Of a DNA stretch of 64,000 bases, positions 36,685-50,000 are shown piece by piece. The number at the start of each line of letters is the position of its first letter. Positions within the stretch are counted from its first letter, which is position 1. Origin of the DNA: Delphinus delphis. Lineage: Eukaryota; Chordata; Mammalia; Artiodactyla; Delphinidae. The notes below the pieces were generated by a model. That model was given only the letters and a program-made list of their open reading frames with translations. It did not search any database and was not told the origin of the DNA. The DNA lies in NCBI RefSeq assembly GCF_949987515.2, contig NC_082684.1:52836978-52900977 (forward strand), written 5' to 3'. A program made the translations under genes and the position numbers.

Positions 36685-36912
36685 ATATGGTGTTTAATAT
36701 GAGTTAGGCTCTGTTCTAAATACATACACAAACACTCATTTAGTCATCAGCACAACCTCATTTATCCCTCATTTTACAGATGAGAAAACTGAGGCACAAG
36801 GATCTAAATGCCTTCCTCAAGGTCAAAGAGCTGGTAAGTGGGAGGGTGAGAAGGCATCCCCAAGCAGTGTGGCTCTGAGGGGCTGTCCATTTACCCACTA
36901 CATTATGCTGCC
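36685..36912 (+). mobile_element. MIR SINE, nearly full length
   Basis: A well-kept MIR: GAGTTAGGCTCTGTTCTAAA, AACACTCATTTAGTCATCAGC, TTTTACAGATGAGAAAACTG, AGGTCAAAGAGCTGGTAAGT and the end CCATTTACCCACTACATTATGC. It is the best preserved MIR in the window. Confidence 0.88.
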
Positions 36913-37973
36913 TCTTCAGCTGCTTCAGAATATTAAAAATTATGCCAAGCTATCAAAACCTTTAAATGATGCCCTCATTCATGCCATTGTAGGGCATATT
37001 AATGGAGGGAGGAGGACGAAAGGTGACAGTCTCTTTCCCCAGAGCCCTTATCCAGAACCTTTATTGCATGTCATGCTGCAAGATTCATGTCTCTCCACTC
37101 CCGGATTTCCTACTACATGAAATTTGATTGTGTTTCTTTTGCATTCCTGCAGCACATGTACTTTGTATGCCATTATTTTGATCACTCAGCTACCCATATA
37201 GTCAGCCATGGATACACAATAATGCTTAGTCTTTGAGGAGGATAAAGGAAACCTTTCTGTAAACTCTGCCGTGTTTTCCCCTCTCTAACTGCCAGCCTTG
37301 TTTTGGCTTCTCCTTTTAACCGTTTTGGCAGGCATTTATCATAAATCTTTGTGGCTTTTTGTTGAGAAAGTAGTAATTTACGATCTTGGTGCCATTTTGA
37401 AGAATAGAGTTACCTCCTTAGTGGCACCTTCACTATCCCTCTTCAGTCATAATTGCTGCAGTTCACAGTCTCTGAGTTGGTGGTTTGTTCCAAACACTTG
37501 GCCTTGTTCCTTCTAGAAGTGATTCAACTGCCCCTTTCCCTTTTCTGCAGTTCCCTCTATTACTTATGTTCTGCACAGGAAAGCACAAGCTTCAGGAAGT
37601 GAAATTAAAGATATCTATTGAATGAAAGAATGTATATTGTATATATATAATTTTATGTTATAATATGGTGTTAATATATGGTATTAGAAATATATCATAA
37701 ATATATCAAATGTATCATGTGTATGTGTATGTATACACACACATATTTCAAAGGAAGAGTTTGAAGACTTCACTTTGAAATATCATTTCTCTTGAAAGAT
37801 ACCCTTGTTATTCATATAACAGGAACATACCTGTTCTAACGTTAGTTGAAAGGTGACATCTCGTTGACATCCAAGTCCTGTAAATGAGGCACAGCCTTGT
37901 TGCAGAGACTGAAACTGAAATTGGAAAAGCAAAAAAAGCAGACTTCTTTCTCTACCTCTCAAGGATAATACCA

Positions 37974-37975
<2 letters not shown>
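36913..37975. other. Non-coding stretch
   Basis: No gene recognised. At about 37560-37630 there is a weak L2-end-like piece (AAGCACAAGCTTCAGG … TATTGAATGAAAGAATG). At 37618-37745 AT- and GT-rich low-complexity tracts occur. Confidence 0.5.

Positions 37976-38016
<41 letters not shown>
37976..38016. repeat. (TC)n microsatellite
   Basis: About 20 uninterrupted TC units. Long enough to be length-variable between individuals. Confidence 0.97.
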
Positions 38017-38019
<3 letters not shown>

Positions 38020-38626
38020 ATCTGCTTATCTGTGTCCCATCTCTCTCCATCCTTCTATCTCTGCTAGTCCCAAATGACTATGTAAATCTCAGTCTGAGTT
38101 ATCTAACAAGACTTACTGTAGCACTTAGTTCAAATACTTGCAGGAAAGAGAATTGGATTGATGTTTTTCCTAGCCTATGAGTTGTTTTCTCTTGGATCTC
38201 ATATCCACCTCTGGTCCATCTGTGGTCTGGTCAGCTGTGGTTCCTGTCTGCTGGCACAGGCAAAGCAACAAAGGCTGTGTGTGCGTGTATGTTCACAGTA
38301 AATTAGAAATGACCTTTAAAACTAAACTACCCAGTTTATCTTGCAGTAATTGTTCTAGGGAGAACTTGTGACTAATGTCATAAAATTCTTAGGTTACGTA
38401 CATACATTGGTGATGTCCTAAGCAGTCCTCTCAACAAATGTTTGGCCATTAAATTGAACTATCAAGTACAGCATTATACTTTAAGTTATAATCATGATAG
38501 ACTAAAGAGATGCCATTAAATAAAGAATGATCAGAAAAACCCTATAATTTCCGTTCTATTACAGGAAATTGTAAGGTCGGATCTTAACAAACGGCACCGC
38601 GAAACAGAGGAAAGCTTCAAGTGAGC

Positions 38627-38632
38627 TTTATT
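38627..38632 (-). terminator. LTR polyadenylation signal AATAAA
   Basis: AATAAA on the minus strand inside the solo LTR, about 80 nt after the TATA-like box, where R-region signals lie in retroviral LTRs. Confidence 0.7.
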
Positions 38633-38710
38633 AGGGAGCGCTCCCGGGCGAGGTTCACTGGTCCGAGAGAAAGGGGCCAGAGAAGTCGCACCCGGGTGAG
38701 GGTTGGGCAA

Positions 38711-38720
38711 GATTTTATAG
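38711..38720 (-). promoter_or_regulatory. LTR TATA-like box
   Basis: CTATAAAATC on the minus strand of the solo LTR, downstream of the U3 direct repeats. It would direct minus-strand transcription towards lower coordinates. Activity is not shown. Confidence 0.65.
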
Positions 38721-38849
38721 GGGAAGAAGGGAAGAGGGTGTGGTGAATCTGGGAGGGCGCAGGGTATTCCTTATTTGGTGGTCTTTTCGGGTATCCTGGG
38801 GGACCGTTAGTCCCGCCCCTCGAAAGGCGGGAAGGCTGGGCCGGGTGCA

Positions 38850-38925
38850 AAGTCCCCAGGTCAGTTCCTGGAACTGGGTGGTCCGGAAAGTCTCCAGGTC
38901 AGTTTCTGGAACTGGGTGGTCCGGA
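38850..38925 (-). repeat. Two 38-bp tandem copies in LTR U3
   Basis: AAGTCCCCAGGTCAGTTCC… (38850-38887) is repeated as AAGTCTCCAGGTCAGTTTC… (38888-38925) with two differences. Their U3 position suggests duplicated enhancer modules. Confidence 0.9.
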
Positions 38926-39004
38926 GAGTTTCGGTCTGATGCAACCTGTGAATCTGATTGTGTTCCCCTGCCTCGGGCCAGTTGGCCTTACAGAAATGAG
39001 TCAA

Positions 39005-39095
39005 AACAATAATATGAGGATTAAATGAGATGAAAAGTACTTTGCACAATGCGTTGCATATAACGGGTGATTGTAAAAGTATAGCTGTTATTTAA
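39005..39095 (+). mobile_element. MIR 3' relic
   Basis: ATATGAGGATTAAATGAGAT, then AAAGTACTTTGCACAATGCG and TATAGCTGTTATT resemble the MIRb 3' part. It lies directly beside the solo LTR insertion site. Confidence 0.6.
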
Positions 39096-39733
39096 CAATA
39101 CTATTCATATGTCTCCAGAAGTTTGCTTGGAGATTAAGAGCTCTTACTTCCAGAGTATCCCCTTTTTGTCTTCTTGCTAAAATGAATTTCCCTATATTTC
39201 GAAGTTCACCTCAATCTCTATGTGAAGATTTAGCTGATTAGTTAGGCTCAGTTTATAAATATATAATATTTATAAATTGTATCACATACAGGTATTTGGA
39301 CTCCTATATGTTATGGACTGTTACTGTAATTTTAGTTTTGGGTTAGCTGTGCCCCATCTTTTTCCACCTAAGTTATAAACATTCTACAAACAGGAGCTAA
39401 GACTTATAGTCCATACAGTATCTACTATTATGTCACATGCTTGGGAGGCAAGCAGTCATGTGATTTTTTTTCAGGAGTTTGTACATAAATAATTCTCAAA
39501 GGATTTTTATTTTTATTTTTATCCCATTTTGAAATGGGATAAGGAATTATGAAAGCAATTTTAATAGAAATTCAGTTTCAGATTCAAATTTGCTGAAAAT
39601 TATTATCTATGACATAATATTTAGTTTTTTTCAGTTCTATATTTACCTTTTCAGGAATTGTAGGATTCCTGAATATTCTGTTCTGAACTGAATATTCCTG
39701 TTCTTTTCCATGACTTAGAGTTTAACTTCTTTG

Positions 39734-39770
<37 letters not shown>

Positions 39771-42740
39771 ATTTCTTTTCTAAACTCATGAACTTCTTCA
39801 AAGTTTATGTTAGTAAACCACAACTATACATAAATGCTTCAATTTTGCTGGTAAAGTCCAGTTTTAAAACCTTGCTCTATGTTCTCTGAGCATCTGATGT
39901 TGATATGTTGCTAATATGTTCAATCATTTTAATATGAGAGGTGGGAAGGGAAGAAGCCAAAATAATTGTTTAGTATTGAAATCATCTAGGCATAATTAAC
40001 TTACTTTAGTCCTTTATTTCTATTTAAAAAATGCTCCATTATTGGTATGACTTATTTCCAAAATTACCATGTTGATAATAATCCCTTGGGGCCCTGAGCA
40101 TACAGCTTCTTATTCCTTCTTGGGGGATTAGGAGCCAGTGGCTCTCAGATTGAAGTTGTAATTTTAACAGGAATTCGTATTTTTAACCATAACTTGTATT
40201 CTGGCAGAATTTTATTGTATATTTTTTAAATTACCTTAGGCAATTCTTAACATCCAGGAAGTTTGGAAAACATCTGAATCTTCATAGTTATCCTTCTTGT
40301 CTGCTCCCTTTATTCCTAGTTACCAATCCCTGTGGCCATCACCTACCACAGTCACTAGTTTTATTGGGAACATCTCTTGTGAGCTGGATTTAAAGGTGGC
40401 AAAATGATTAGAGTTTATTAAGTTCCTTATAATGGCAAAGACCTAAGAGGGCTGTTAGCTGGTGAACTGTCTTCATTGCTTACAAGATATTTCTAATTAG
40501 AACAATTTACTGTCCTCAATTAAATACGTAGGGCTTCCACAGATTTCAGTTTAGGGACTGTTACTGAAAGCACATTCCTCAACTATGAGTTTCTTTTATT
40601 CTTTTTGTTTCGGTCCTTTCAAAGTGTTCCTCTTTGAAATAATTTGAAATTGGGTTTCTGGGAAAAGCGAACAGCTTTGAACTTCACTAGTATCGTTCAC
40701 TTCACATGAAAATAAGAAAACCAAGATCATGTGTTGCTCAAATCTTTTTCATTGAGTGTCTATCTTTGGTCTTTTCTTTCTTCTCTTTTTTGATGCCTTA
40801 TTGTGGTTCAGTCTGTAGTCTGCAATCATTACAGGTATTTGTGTGATGGAATACATTTGAGCTGCTGAGCACAGAGTCTGTGAAGGAGCGAATGCTCACA
40901 GTTGGAAGCCACTTTCCTGAGAAATAAATGTACCACAGAAAATTTAAATTGCTTCTACTTTTTTGGACAGTGCTATTCTGTTTATAAAACTAAGACACGC
41001 TCTTTGTTGTTATTTCCAGGTCTGAATTCCCTCTGTTCTAAGATCTTTACAATTCTCTTTCTTATTTCTACTTTGAGTCAGAAGTTTGACCAAATGTTCT
41101 TCCTGGTGCAACTGCCTTGGACCCTGCTGGTTTTGTGCTTCCATCTCACAGGGTGTATATTTTTTAACTTGAGCTGCTGGCAACTATGAAACTACTTAAT
41201 TTTGACTCTTTCATGGAATAATTAAGAAACTCTGGGGTTATTCTGCTTAGACTCCATAGTTAGCCTCCTCCTACCATCCTCTTAGTTGGTAGGTGGGGCA
41301 CTGTAGCCATCTGAGCGGGGAGAGTTCTTAAAACACAGAGTCATAACTGATAAGCAGCTTTACACTTGCATGACCAAAGTATATTCCCTCAGATTTGGAA
41401 AGCGAGATTGCAGGGTTTATCAACTCAGAGACATTTCCTTTATAAAATGTGAAGCTCTGTGGAGTGAACATAGTACATCTTTCTTACTTAAATATTGATA
41501 ATTAATGTTATCATTAATGTTAGTGGGACTTGTGGACCTCTGTAGTTAGCTAGGGACATGTTCCGAGGTGAGCAGATATGGATCAGGAATACTTATTTTT
41601 ATCCTTTGTCCTAGTCTATTTGACTGTCCCTACATAGGACCACAGGCCTCCTGGGTTCTGTTTTCAGAGCACTGTGGAATGCCATTATGTAATACCTCCT
41701 CTTCCGAAGAGGACACACCCTTGGATGAACTGCACTGTGAGTCCTAGATTACCCAAATATGACGGCTGGATAAAATTTTGTTTGCTGTCTTCCACTACCG
41801 AAGCACAACTTTCTTTTTTGTCTTTCATTATTAATGTGGCATGAATTTATAACTCTCTCCTCTTTTAGAGTAATTCTTTCCTCTCTCCTCTCTTTGTCTT
41901 TTATCTCAGTGAACAACTCTAATGTATTAGTCTCCTAGAAATAGACAAAAATACAACAAATTGTAAAAGTTGCAATACAGTGCTTGTTTTTTTACATATC
42001 TCCTTTTAGTTTTAACACAGTTCCATTGTTCCTGTTTTATTTTCAAACTATTTCAAAATCATTTCATAGCTCCAAATTATTCTTTTTCTTTCTGTTGTAT
42101 TCATATTTTCAGGCAGAGCAGAAACGATATTTATTGCATATGACTTAGGATCACTTACGGAATCAAAGGTTATAACACCCAAAACAGAAACGAGATGCCC
42201 TCAAAACATGTTCTGTGTTAGGCATATCTAAAACAGAGTATTAAATATCTCTTAGGGGTCAATTTTAATACTGACTATGGGTGAGAATGAAGAAAATGGT
42301 ATTACCTTTTTTTTCCATAAAAGGTCAGAATCAGATCAAGTGAAAATATTTCATTTTGTAATTTTGAAGTTTAAAATAAGAGATTCAAATTAATGTACAC
42401 AGCTACTTCTATATTTAAATATCTACTCTAGATCATACTATAATAAATTACCTGGCTTGGAAATTATGAACATACTTTTCTCCTTTTCCTACCTTCCTAC
42501 CACTCTGAAAATATTTCTGCTTCTTAGCATCTTTAACACACCTTGGCAGAAGTAGTTACCATAAGAGTTATATTAGTTCCTTTTGGTATTAATTAATTCT
42601 CATAAAATTTTTGAAAAGAGCAATAGCATTTGAGACTTACAAAATTATGAAATAATATACATTTAGATTTCTTGGAATTTTTTTTTTCAGTACATCATTT
42701 CACTTTAAGGGTTTGATATACCCTTTCTAACAACTTTCTA
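39096..42740. other. Non-coding stretch
   Basis: About 3.6 kb with no gene recognised. It includes an AC microsatellite (listed separately). The 95-codon plus-strand frame at 40902-41189 is hydrophobic but shows no family motif, codon signal or splice context, so it is not called. Confidence 0.5.
39735..39767. repeat. (AC)n microsatellite
   Basis: About 16 AC units without interruption. Confidence 0.97.
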
Positions 42741-42748
42741 CTATTGAA

Positions 42749-42766
42749 ACACACACACACACACAC
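42749..42766. repeat. (AC)n microsatellite, short
   Basis: About nine AC units, followed by an A-rich tract and, at 42823-42864, an imperfect GATA-type repeat. Confidence 0.9.
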
Positions 42767-42822
42767 AAAACACAGAAAGCAGAAAAGAAAAAAATATGGG
42801 AAAAAAGGAGAGGAAGGTAGAC

Positions 42823-42864
42823 AGGTTAGATAGATATTATAGATAGATAGATAGTTAGATAGAT
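42823..42864. repeat. Imperfect (GATA)n repeat
   Basis: GTTAGATAGATATTATAGATAGATAGATAG with one TTAG interruption. Confidence 0.85.
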
Positions 42865-45800
42865 GTATAACAAAATTCTGAAGAAAAAAATGAAACTAAC
42901 CATGAAACAATGCCACAATCTAGGAGGAATTCTTTACCCTGTAAAATGGCACAGCCCAATCACATTTATTCTTGGAAATACATGACCTGTACTGTGGAGA
43001 AAACCAGGCCATTGTCTCGCATTCCTAACTCCCACCCTCTGCCAGCTTTCTGTAGGTTTTCTTCTTGGGAAAGTCAGAGTCATTTCCCTTTTACCCCTCA
43101 TCAGTAAGTCAACAATTCAAAGATATCAAGAAGAGAATATAGAAGAGGGATTGATGGCATCGCATAGCCTTGTTGAAGTAATTTTCCAGCACGTAATGTT
43201 CTGCATAACAGTAGAAATAGGCTAAGCCATGACAATTTAGAGATTTTTCTGGTCAAAGAATATAGACTGCCTCAGATTTATTAGGACATAAACACTTCTC
43301 CTGGTTAAAGAACAGTTGGAGGGTAGAAGAAAATAAACCTCATCCCACAAAACCATACTAGATACATTTCTGGCCATTGTTGAAAATTGAACTGGAAGCT
43401 TTGCATATCAGCTCTGCCAAAAAGTGGAATATTCTTTTAGTTCCAGAGGACAGTGGGAATGCAAAGATTAATTCACACATACCCTTCTTCTTTCAGAAGA
43501 CTTTCCTGAATATGTCATTAACTCAGGATATCAGAGCAAGGTAGCAAAATTGGAGGGGGGAAGGGTCTTATGGGAAAGATAGAAAATTTTAAAAATTAGC
43601 TGCATAAAAATAGGTAACATCTTCTTAACCACTTGGAAGAAGAATGCACTTGTGAAAATAATTTACTGTAATAACAGTGAATGATTTTAGAAAATATCTA
43701 CTATTGTCCTTAAAAAAAAAGCAGTAAAAATTAAATAAAAAACAAAATAAAGCAGAAAATGACCATACAACCTGAGACTAGGAAGCCATAATAAAAGATC
43801 AAAAGTATATTTTAAAAATATAGACTGATTCAAGCTAATATAAAATAAGGAAGTAAGCTAAATTTTTTAAGTAGCAATAAAACTAAAATAAAGCAGCATA
43901 ACTAATGGCAAATATGAGGCAATGAACTGTAGAGTTAACAGTGCAGAAAATCAAATAAGTAATACCAAGGAATATTGTAAGAAGCTATCTCAGTCTTCTT
44001 TGGAAAGCATATATTATCTCCTCCCTCTCCATTTTTTTTTTTCCTAAATTATTGTTTACACCGTTCCAAAACCATTTATCACATAGCACCTTGAATTGGA
44101 ATTACTTGTCTTCATGTATTAATTCTCAATTGTATTTTAATATGGAAGGGAATGAGTTTGCATTAGTGTAGTCCTTACTGCATTTCATCAAATATTTGCA
44201 GAAAGCATGCCTTCTAAAATACACGCTGATTGCTAATATATGATTAATATTTCCTCCTCTGGGAAACCACATACGAACAAGAAATACTATATCTTTCTAC
44301 TCCAGACTTATAATATCATGTTAAGACAGTTACTGTTAGTAAGATTCACCTAACTCCACTAAGTAATCCAGTCCTTTTGACTATACACCTCACTGTTAAT
44401 TCACATGTGCTTTATTAGAATATTCCTTCATTCAACTCTCCAACTGTTGGATTCAGCCAATTGTTGCAGTATGTCAGCTTTGGTTCTAAATATCTCATTA
44501 TACTGAGTAATCTAGAACATATTTTTATCCGGAGTCTACAGATAGCATGACATTTTTTAGTATGTTTTAAGTGCTTTGTGTAAGTATACTTGCTCAGTAA
44601 GGCCTAGTGCTGTTTTTAACCAGAACACATTCACAAACTGAGAGTCACCATATTTCTATTGCTCTTCTGTAAAACATTAGGGAAAGAATGCCCTTGAAAT
44701 TTTCAGACATCATATTTCTTTTTTAAAAGAGGTTACTGCCTTTAATCATTTGTGTTTATCTTTCACATAGAGGCATTCTAACTTTCCATCTGTTTTCTGA
44801 TTCATCCCTCACCCTATGGTTTTACATCTCTCTAACTCTTCAAAAATCTACACAACTTTCTTGCTAACACTGACTCGATTATCTATTTTAGTATAAATGT
44901 TATAATCTGCCCTTAAAGATTTTTCCATGATCTCTTAATACTCTAAAATGTCCTCCCCTCTAAAACCTTATAAAAGACTTCTCCTTCTCCCCTCATCTTC
45001 CTTTTAGTTAACAACATTTGATACAAATTGATTTAAACAATTTTGCATTTTATTTTCCACAGCCCATTCTCACTCATATTCTAATATTTAACTGCTATGT
45101 TTCTGTGGCTTATATTCGGGATTCTAACTTTGTGCATCAAAGTTCTTTAGTAACCCATATTATTCAATATTTCCTCACATCCTTTTGATTAATCTGTATA
45201 ACGTATCCCTCTTTAGGGTACTTCTACTTCTATGCATTCTCAAGTGATACAGAGTATATATTCATAAACACCTTATATGCATTTTTTGGTTCATTATTTT
45301 ATACACAGGAGTGTTATAACTTGCTTCATCATTCTTGTTTTAACATAATGTCCATGCTCTGTATAACCTAATGTTCATATTTTTAAAAGTTGTTACATGA
45401 TAGTGTTTTCCTCATCTTTTTAGACTACTAAACAAAGCTGAAAGAAAAGATGTATGTATGCTTTTTCAGTCACATTATTATGTCCTCTTTTCCATTGTCC
45501 TTATTAGTGTTCATTTGTCAGTACTATCTTCCCAACATTCTCCATTGCCAGGTGTTGATGTCTCCTGATTCTTCACATTTTATCTTTTGAAGTCATCTTT
45601 GCTTGGAGGAGTTTGAAATTATCTTACTCAGAAGACTGAATTCCAAATCTGAGAAGATCCTGAAAGATATTTTTTATCATTCGCTACTTCAGGCAGTCAT
45701 TCAGCACACTTTCAGGTCCTTTAATTTCAAGCATCATAATAGATGCCTAGTAGCGAGCCTCTCAGTTGGAATCTTTTCATGTAGATACCACTACTGAAAT

Positions 45801-46140
45801 TGAGAAATGATTACATAGCTCAGAGAATCCGGTACATATGTAAAAGCTTGTTCTTACTGGGTGTGAAATCTTATACACAGAGTTAAAAACAACTACAATG
45901 GAAGAATGAATAATAATTTTCATTGATCCTTTAAGGACATTAAGTTATTATAGAGTTAGCTTTTAGATAGTTTTGATTCTACATTTTATATATTTAAAGT
46001 ATTAAAGAAATTTTGAGGTTGTAAATATACCACAGACCAGTCATTCCTCTTTCTAAAAAGCAGAATGTAAAACTTCATGATTTATGGTAAACAGTATTGC
46101 TTTTTTTCACCCACCTTCCCCTTCATCATAAATAAATGTT
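42865..46140. other. AT-rich non-coding stretch
   Basis: About 3.3 kb with no gene, RNA gene or confident repeat. The AT- and A-rich part at 43690-43990 could be an old LINE tail but was not matched to a family. Confidence 0.45.
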
Positions 46141-46660
46141 GATGCAGTTTGGAGGGGAAAGGAAGTCTCACATGAATTTCATTTGCTCTGTCAGACATCA
46201 GAAATTACAGAGTCTGCTGCCTACCACACTCTCCCACCTCCCTGGATGAAACAGAAGCTTCGATCAATCATGTGGATCAGCCATCTGAGGAACAAAGCAG
46301 CTACATTTATTAAGCTAAACCTCCCTATCGGGGCCTATTTCACAATTCTAGTAGCAGAGGGAGTATGTAGGCTACCCTATGACAAACAAAGATTTTCAAG
46401 TACTGTATGCAGTCATTTTAGCATGGCATTGAACATCTGTTACCTTATCTTTTTAAGTGTTCATCTATGTGGCTGGAATTTTCTGTGAGATTAAAAGACT
46501 TGCAGAAGCAGAGATAGCCTTTATTGAACCATTAGCTAATAACACCAATTCATGGAATTCACTGCACCTGATGGGTGTCAACGCTCACCCAAAGGCGGAT
46601 CTTGTCAGACATTTCCAACTCTTTCCAGCTCTTTAGCGCCTTTCATAAATTGGCTAGGTA
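46140..46660. other. Single-copy stretch, candidate conserved non-coding element
   Basis: Non-repetitive sequence with several CpGs in AT-rich surroundings, for example GTGTCAACGCTCACC and AAAGGCGGATC near 46576-46602, and a TATTGAACCATTAGCTAATAAC segment near 46524. The 101-codon frame at 46183-46488 lacks a recognised domain. A regulatory role is only a guess from composition. Confidence 0.25.
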
Positions 46661-46934
46661 TTAGTCAGTTATTTAGTGGTTACCAGAGTATTGAAAATAT
46701 ACTGTCGGTCTATGACTAAAGCAACTTTTATCAAAACGACTGTTCTAAAATTTAGTTAGCCAATATTCTGAAGATCTTTACTCTTTTGGGATATCAAACC
46801 TTGTGCTTTTCAGATTGACCCATAGATGAGGGTTAGAATTAGAGTGAGTCCCAATTAGGAGGGAAGAGAATAGTAAGCATAGTGAGAAATTAGTAAAAGA
46901 CATCTAGAAAACTCAAGATTTACTTAGTATTTAC

Positions 46935-47035
46935 CATGTGAGGGAGTTATCTTTTGCTCAGTAACAAAACTACCCCCAAATGTTGTACCTTATACAAATT
47001 TATTCTTTTTCAGAATTCTGTAACTCAGGTGTTGA
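46935..47035 (-). mobile_element. Possible MaLR LTR fragment
   Basis: TTATCTTTTGCTCAGTAACA, CAAATGTTGTACCTTATACAAATTTATT and AGAATTCTGTAACTCAGGTG resemble the antisense 3' end of MLT1-type LTRs. It is short and diverged. Confidence 0.4.
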
Positions 47036-50000
47036 ATTTGTCAGAGACAAAAGACCTCGGAATAAGTTGAAACTCTATAGCATCCCTTTGTAAGGACGAT
47101 TTTTATATTTTAAAATGAGAGGACAAAAACAAGGGGATTTAAGACATTAATTATTGGAATAATTAAAAGCTAAACTCAGGCCCAGTCAACAGTTGATCAT
47201 ACTTGAAGAGCATAGGTAGCCTTTACTTAAAATTACTCTTTTGACATTTCTTCCATTACCATTAATGTACCTAGTAATAGAATGCCCAATAAATTGTAAT
47301 AATATTATAATATTATTATAGAGCAAGAATGTGTGAAATGCTTTAAACTTTATTAGAGAAAGGGACATTATCATAATTTTTATTACTCAAAGTAGACTAA
47401 CTGTTAGAACAAATTAACCCTAGAATGTTAGTGACATAACGTAATAGAACTATATTTCTCACTAATGTAACAGTTACTATAATGTGCTTGTAAAGTTGGT
47501 GGCCTTGCACACTGTGATTCATGGACTTAGATGCCTTTAATCTTATGTCCCTGCCATCCCCTACAACACTGATGTTTTTACCACATTTTTGCCTTTTAGC
47601 CAGAAGACAAGAAATAAGAGCATGGTGAAGATATACTGATTTCTTTGCCATTTCATCTTAGAACTGACATATGTCACTTCTGCAAACATTCCATTAGAGA
47701 GAATTAGTTATGTGGCCCCATCTAGATGCAGTGGGCCTGGGAAAAACACCCTTGGCTGGGCTGGTGCTTTGTAGCAACAGTTATCTTTTTTTGGAAGAAG
47801 AGCACAGATAGTATGGTGGAAATTCTACATAATTTACAAGCTGTCTAATCTATACGGGTATCTTCCATCTGTGGGGTGTGTGTGTGTATGTGTGTGTGTG
47901 GAGAAACACTGAGAAACTTTTAACCTTTCTATGCACGAATACCACACATGATAGCATACTTATTACCACTCAAGACTGCTTTTCCTATTTGTAAAGAATC
48001 CTATCAGAAAGTTTTCTTTTTTTTTTTAGCAACTAAAAAACATGTCTTCTTGAAGCCCTTGGTTCCTAAATGCATACATTATTGAGCAAATCTAATATTT
48101 TTCTGCATCAGCATTCTTCAAATATTCTTCAATCACAAAGAAATTGTATCTCCATGTATTGTGAAACTTATACATAATATACCCCTTGACGTGTCTCATC
48201 ATTCTCCAAACATTGATGAGTCTTTCCAAGGTCTTCTGCTATCTCTGTATATTTCCATTTGTCTAGTTTCGTGTTGGTGTGAAAATGGCAAATATTTTAT
48301 TGTGATATATCTTACTGAGTTTTCAGTTACATAGGGGAGGATAAATAAAATCTATTGGCCAGGACCAAAATCTCATTACATGGAACAGCTAGCCATGTAA
48401 TGTAGCCACAGTCAATTCTATGTAGTTAACAAAAGATAGATGCACAGAGAAATCTGTGACTAAAATTGTCTTTATTACTCTAGATTTTTGGTCCATTATC
48501 TGCATCCATTTCTCCATCCTGGTACACTGGTTGACATATATGTTAACTTCAAAGGTTCCTTTAGTTTAGGTTAAGATTAGAAGGAGGTTTGACAGGAAGT
48601 TCCATTTTGCCTTTTCTCTGAACTATACCTTGCTATCTCTCTAGCCTTCTAAATAAGGGAAATCCATGTGGACATATTCTCAGACTCCATTTTAATGCCA
48701 GGTACATATGATGGAAATGAACAGGTGACCAGAAAATAAAAAGACCAAAAAGCAATATTTGCCCCAGTTCAGATTCACATGATCACTATATTCCTCCCAC
48801 AAAACCACTAAACTTTCTCTCTTTATCACAATGACCCCCTTTGGATATTTTAAAAGATTCCTGATGGACTTGTCCAAATCAGAGATCTTCCTCCCTGGGT
48901 TGGTGAATTTAAGCGAAAGGTTACAAAGTATGCTGTTTTAGTAAGTCTTTAGAATTTACAGATAGTAAGCCTTATTCCAGTGATTATGGAGGGGGATTTG
49001 GAGGGGTGTCACAGTGGAGAGATGTGGTGAAGAGTCTCCCGAGGTACTTTTTCTAGAGTGGCTGCCATTTTAGCATCCCATTGTGGTAAGCTGTAGTTAC
49101 TAACAGACATGTGTCTCTCTCACATCCCTCTGATGTGTTGGAGAGCGAAAGAACTTGAGAGAACCTGCCATATCCAAATGTTAATTCAGTAGTGCCCCAA
49201 CTAACTAAGAATTTTGAATTTGAATTTGTAAGTTCATTTGAAAAGCAAGACTTTCCGTTCTCTATTCCATTAACCTTTATCATGAATTCCAATATCAACT
49301 ACCTGAAAAAATTTAAATTATTTACAATGTTTTTGCAACCATTGTGCTTCCCTTCAGCTTGAAAATAAGCAGTCCTTATTCATATTCACTCATGCAACAT
49401 TTCTTCCATTGTCATAAAGGCTATAAGTAACTGCTCCTTTAGTTTAGGTTAAGATTACAGTGTCTTAATTCTAAGACAAAAATGTGTTAATAAATTCTGG
49501 TAGATGAAATAAGAATAATCTCAAATGACAGGTGATAAAAAACCAGATAGCATTATTTGACATTGATTTTTTAAAAATTTTACATTTGTTCTGGAGGTTC
49601 TCTTCAGTTGCTTTAATGTCAATGTGAATATAGCACTGCTGGAAAATATTTCCCAATTTCTGACCCAGCAGCTCCCCTCCGCAACTTACTTCATGCTGGA
49701 AAGACATGATGCTCCTTTAAGTGATCTGTAAGATGCACCTTTTCTCCAACTGCCTTGGCTTAGGGGAAGTTAACATGTATTTCAAAGGACTTTGCTCAGA
49801 GAAAGTAAAACCAGAAAAGTGACAGATCCATACAGCTGTGTTTAAACACATTGGGGATCTAATGTTTGCTGCCAAATATTAGAAAGCTTATATCTTAGTA
49901 AGGTGGGAGTGAACTTCAAAAGTACAAAGAGCTGTTTATGCTCAGAAAATCTTCACAAGAAGATATGAATTAAGAACACATAAGTTGTCTGTCAATAAGG

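Larger units (their letters stand above)
38565..38997 (-). mobile_element. GC-rich ERV solo LTR with 5-bp TSD
   Basis: The LTR spans 38570-38992 (423 bp) with perfect 7-bp terminal inverted repeats TGTAAGG…CCTTACA, giving the retroviral TG…CA ends. It is flanked by GAAAT at 38565-38569 and 38993-38997. In minus-strand order, U3 contains two tandem 38-bp copies (38925-38888 and 38887-38850, two differences), a layout like retroviral enhancer repeats. A TATA-like CTATAAAATC is at 38720-38711 and the polyadenylation signal AATAAA at 38632-38627. The distance fits a short R region. No provirus remains, so it arose by recombination between two LTRs. High GC and many CpGs suggest a comparatively recent insertion. 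Plus-strand frames such as 38740-39012 are chance. Confidence 0.88.

Noticed and set aside
40902..41189. 95-codon plus-strand hydrophobic frame
   Set aside because: No family motif, and no supporting promoter or splice signal; chance frame in T-rich DNA.
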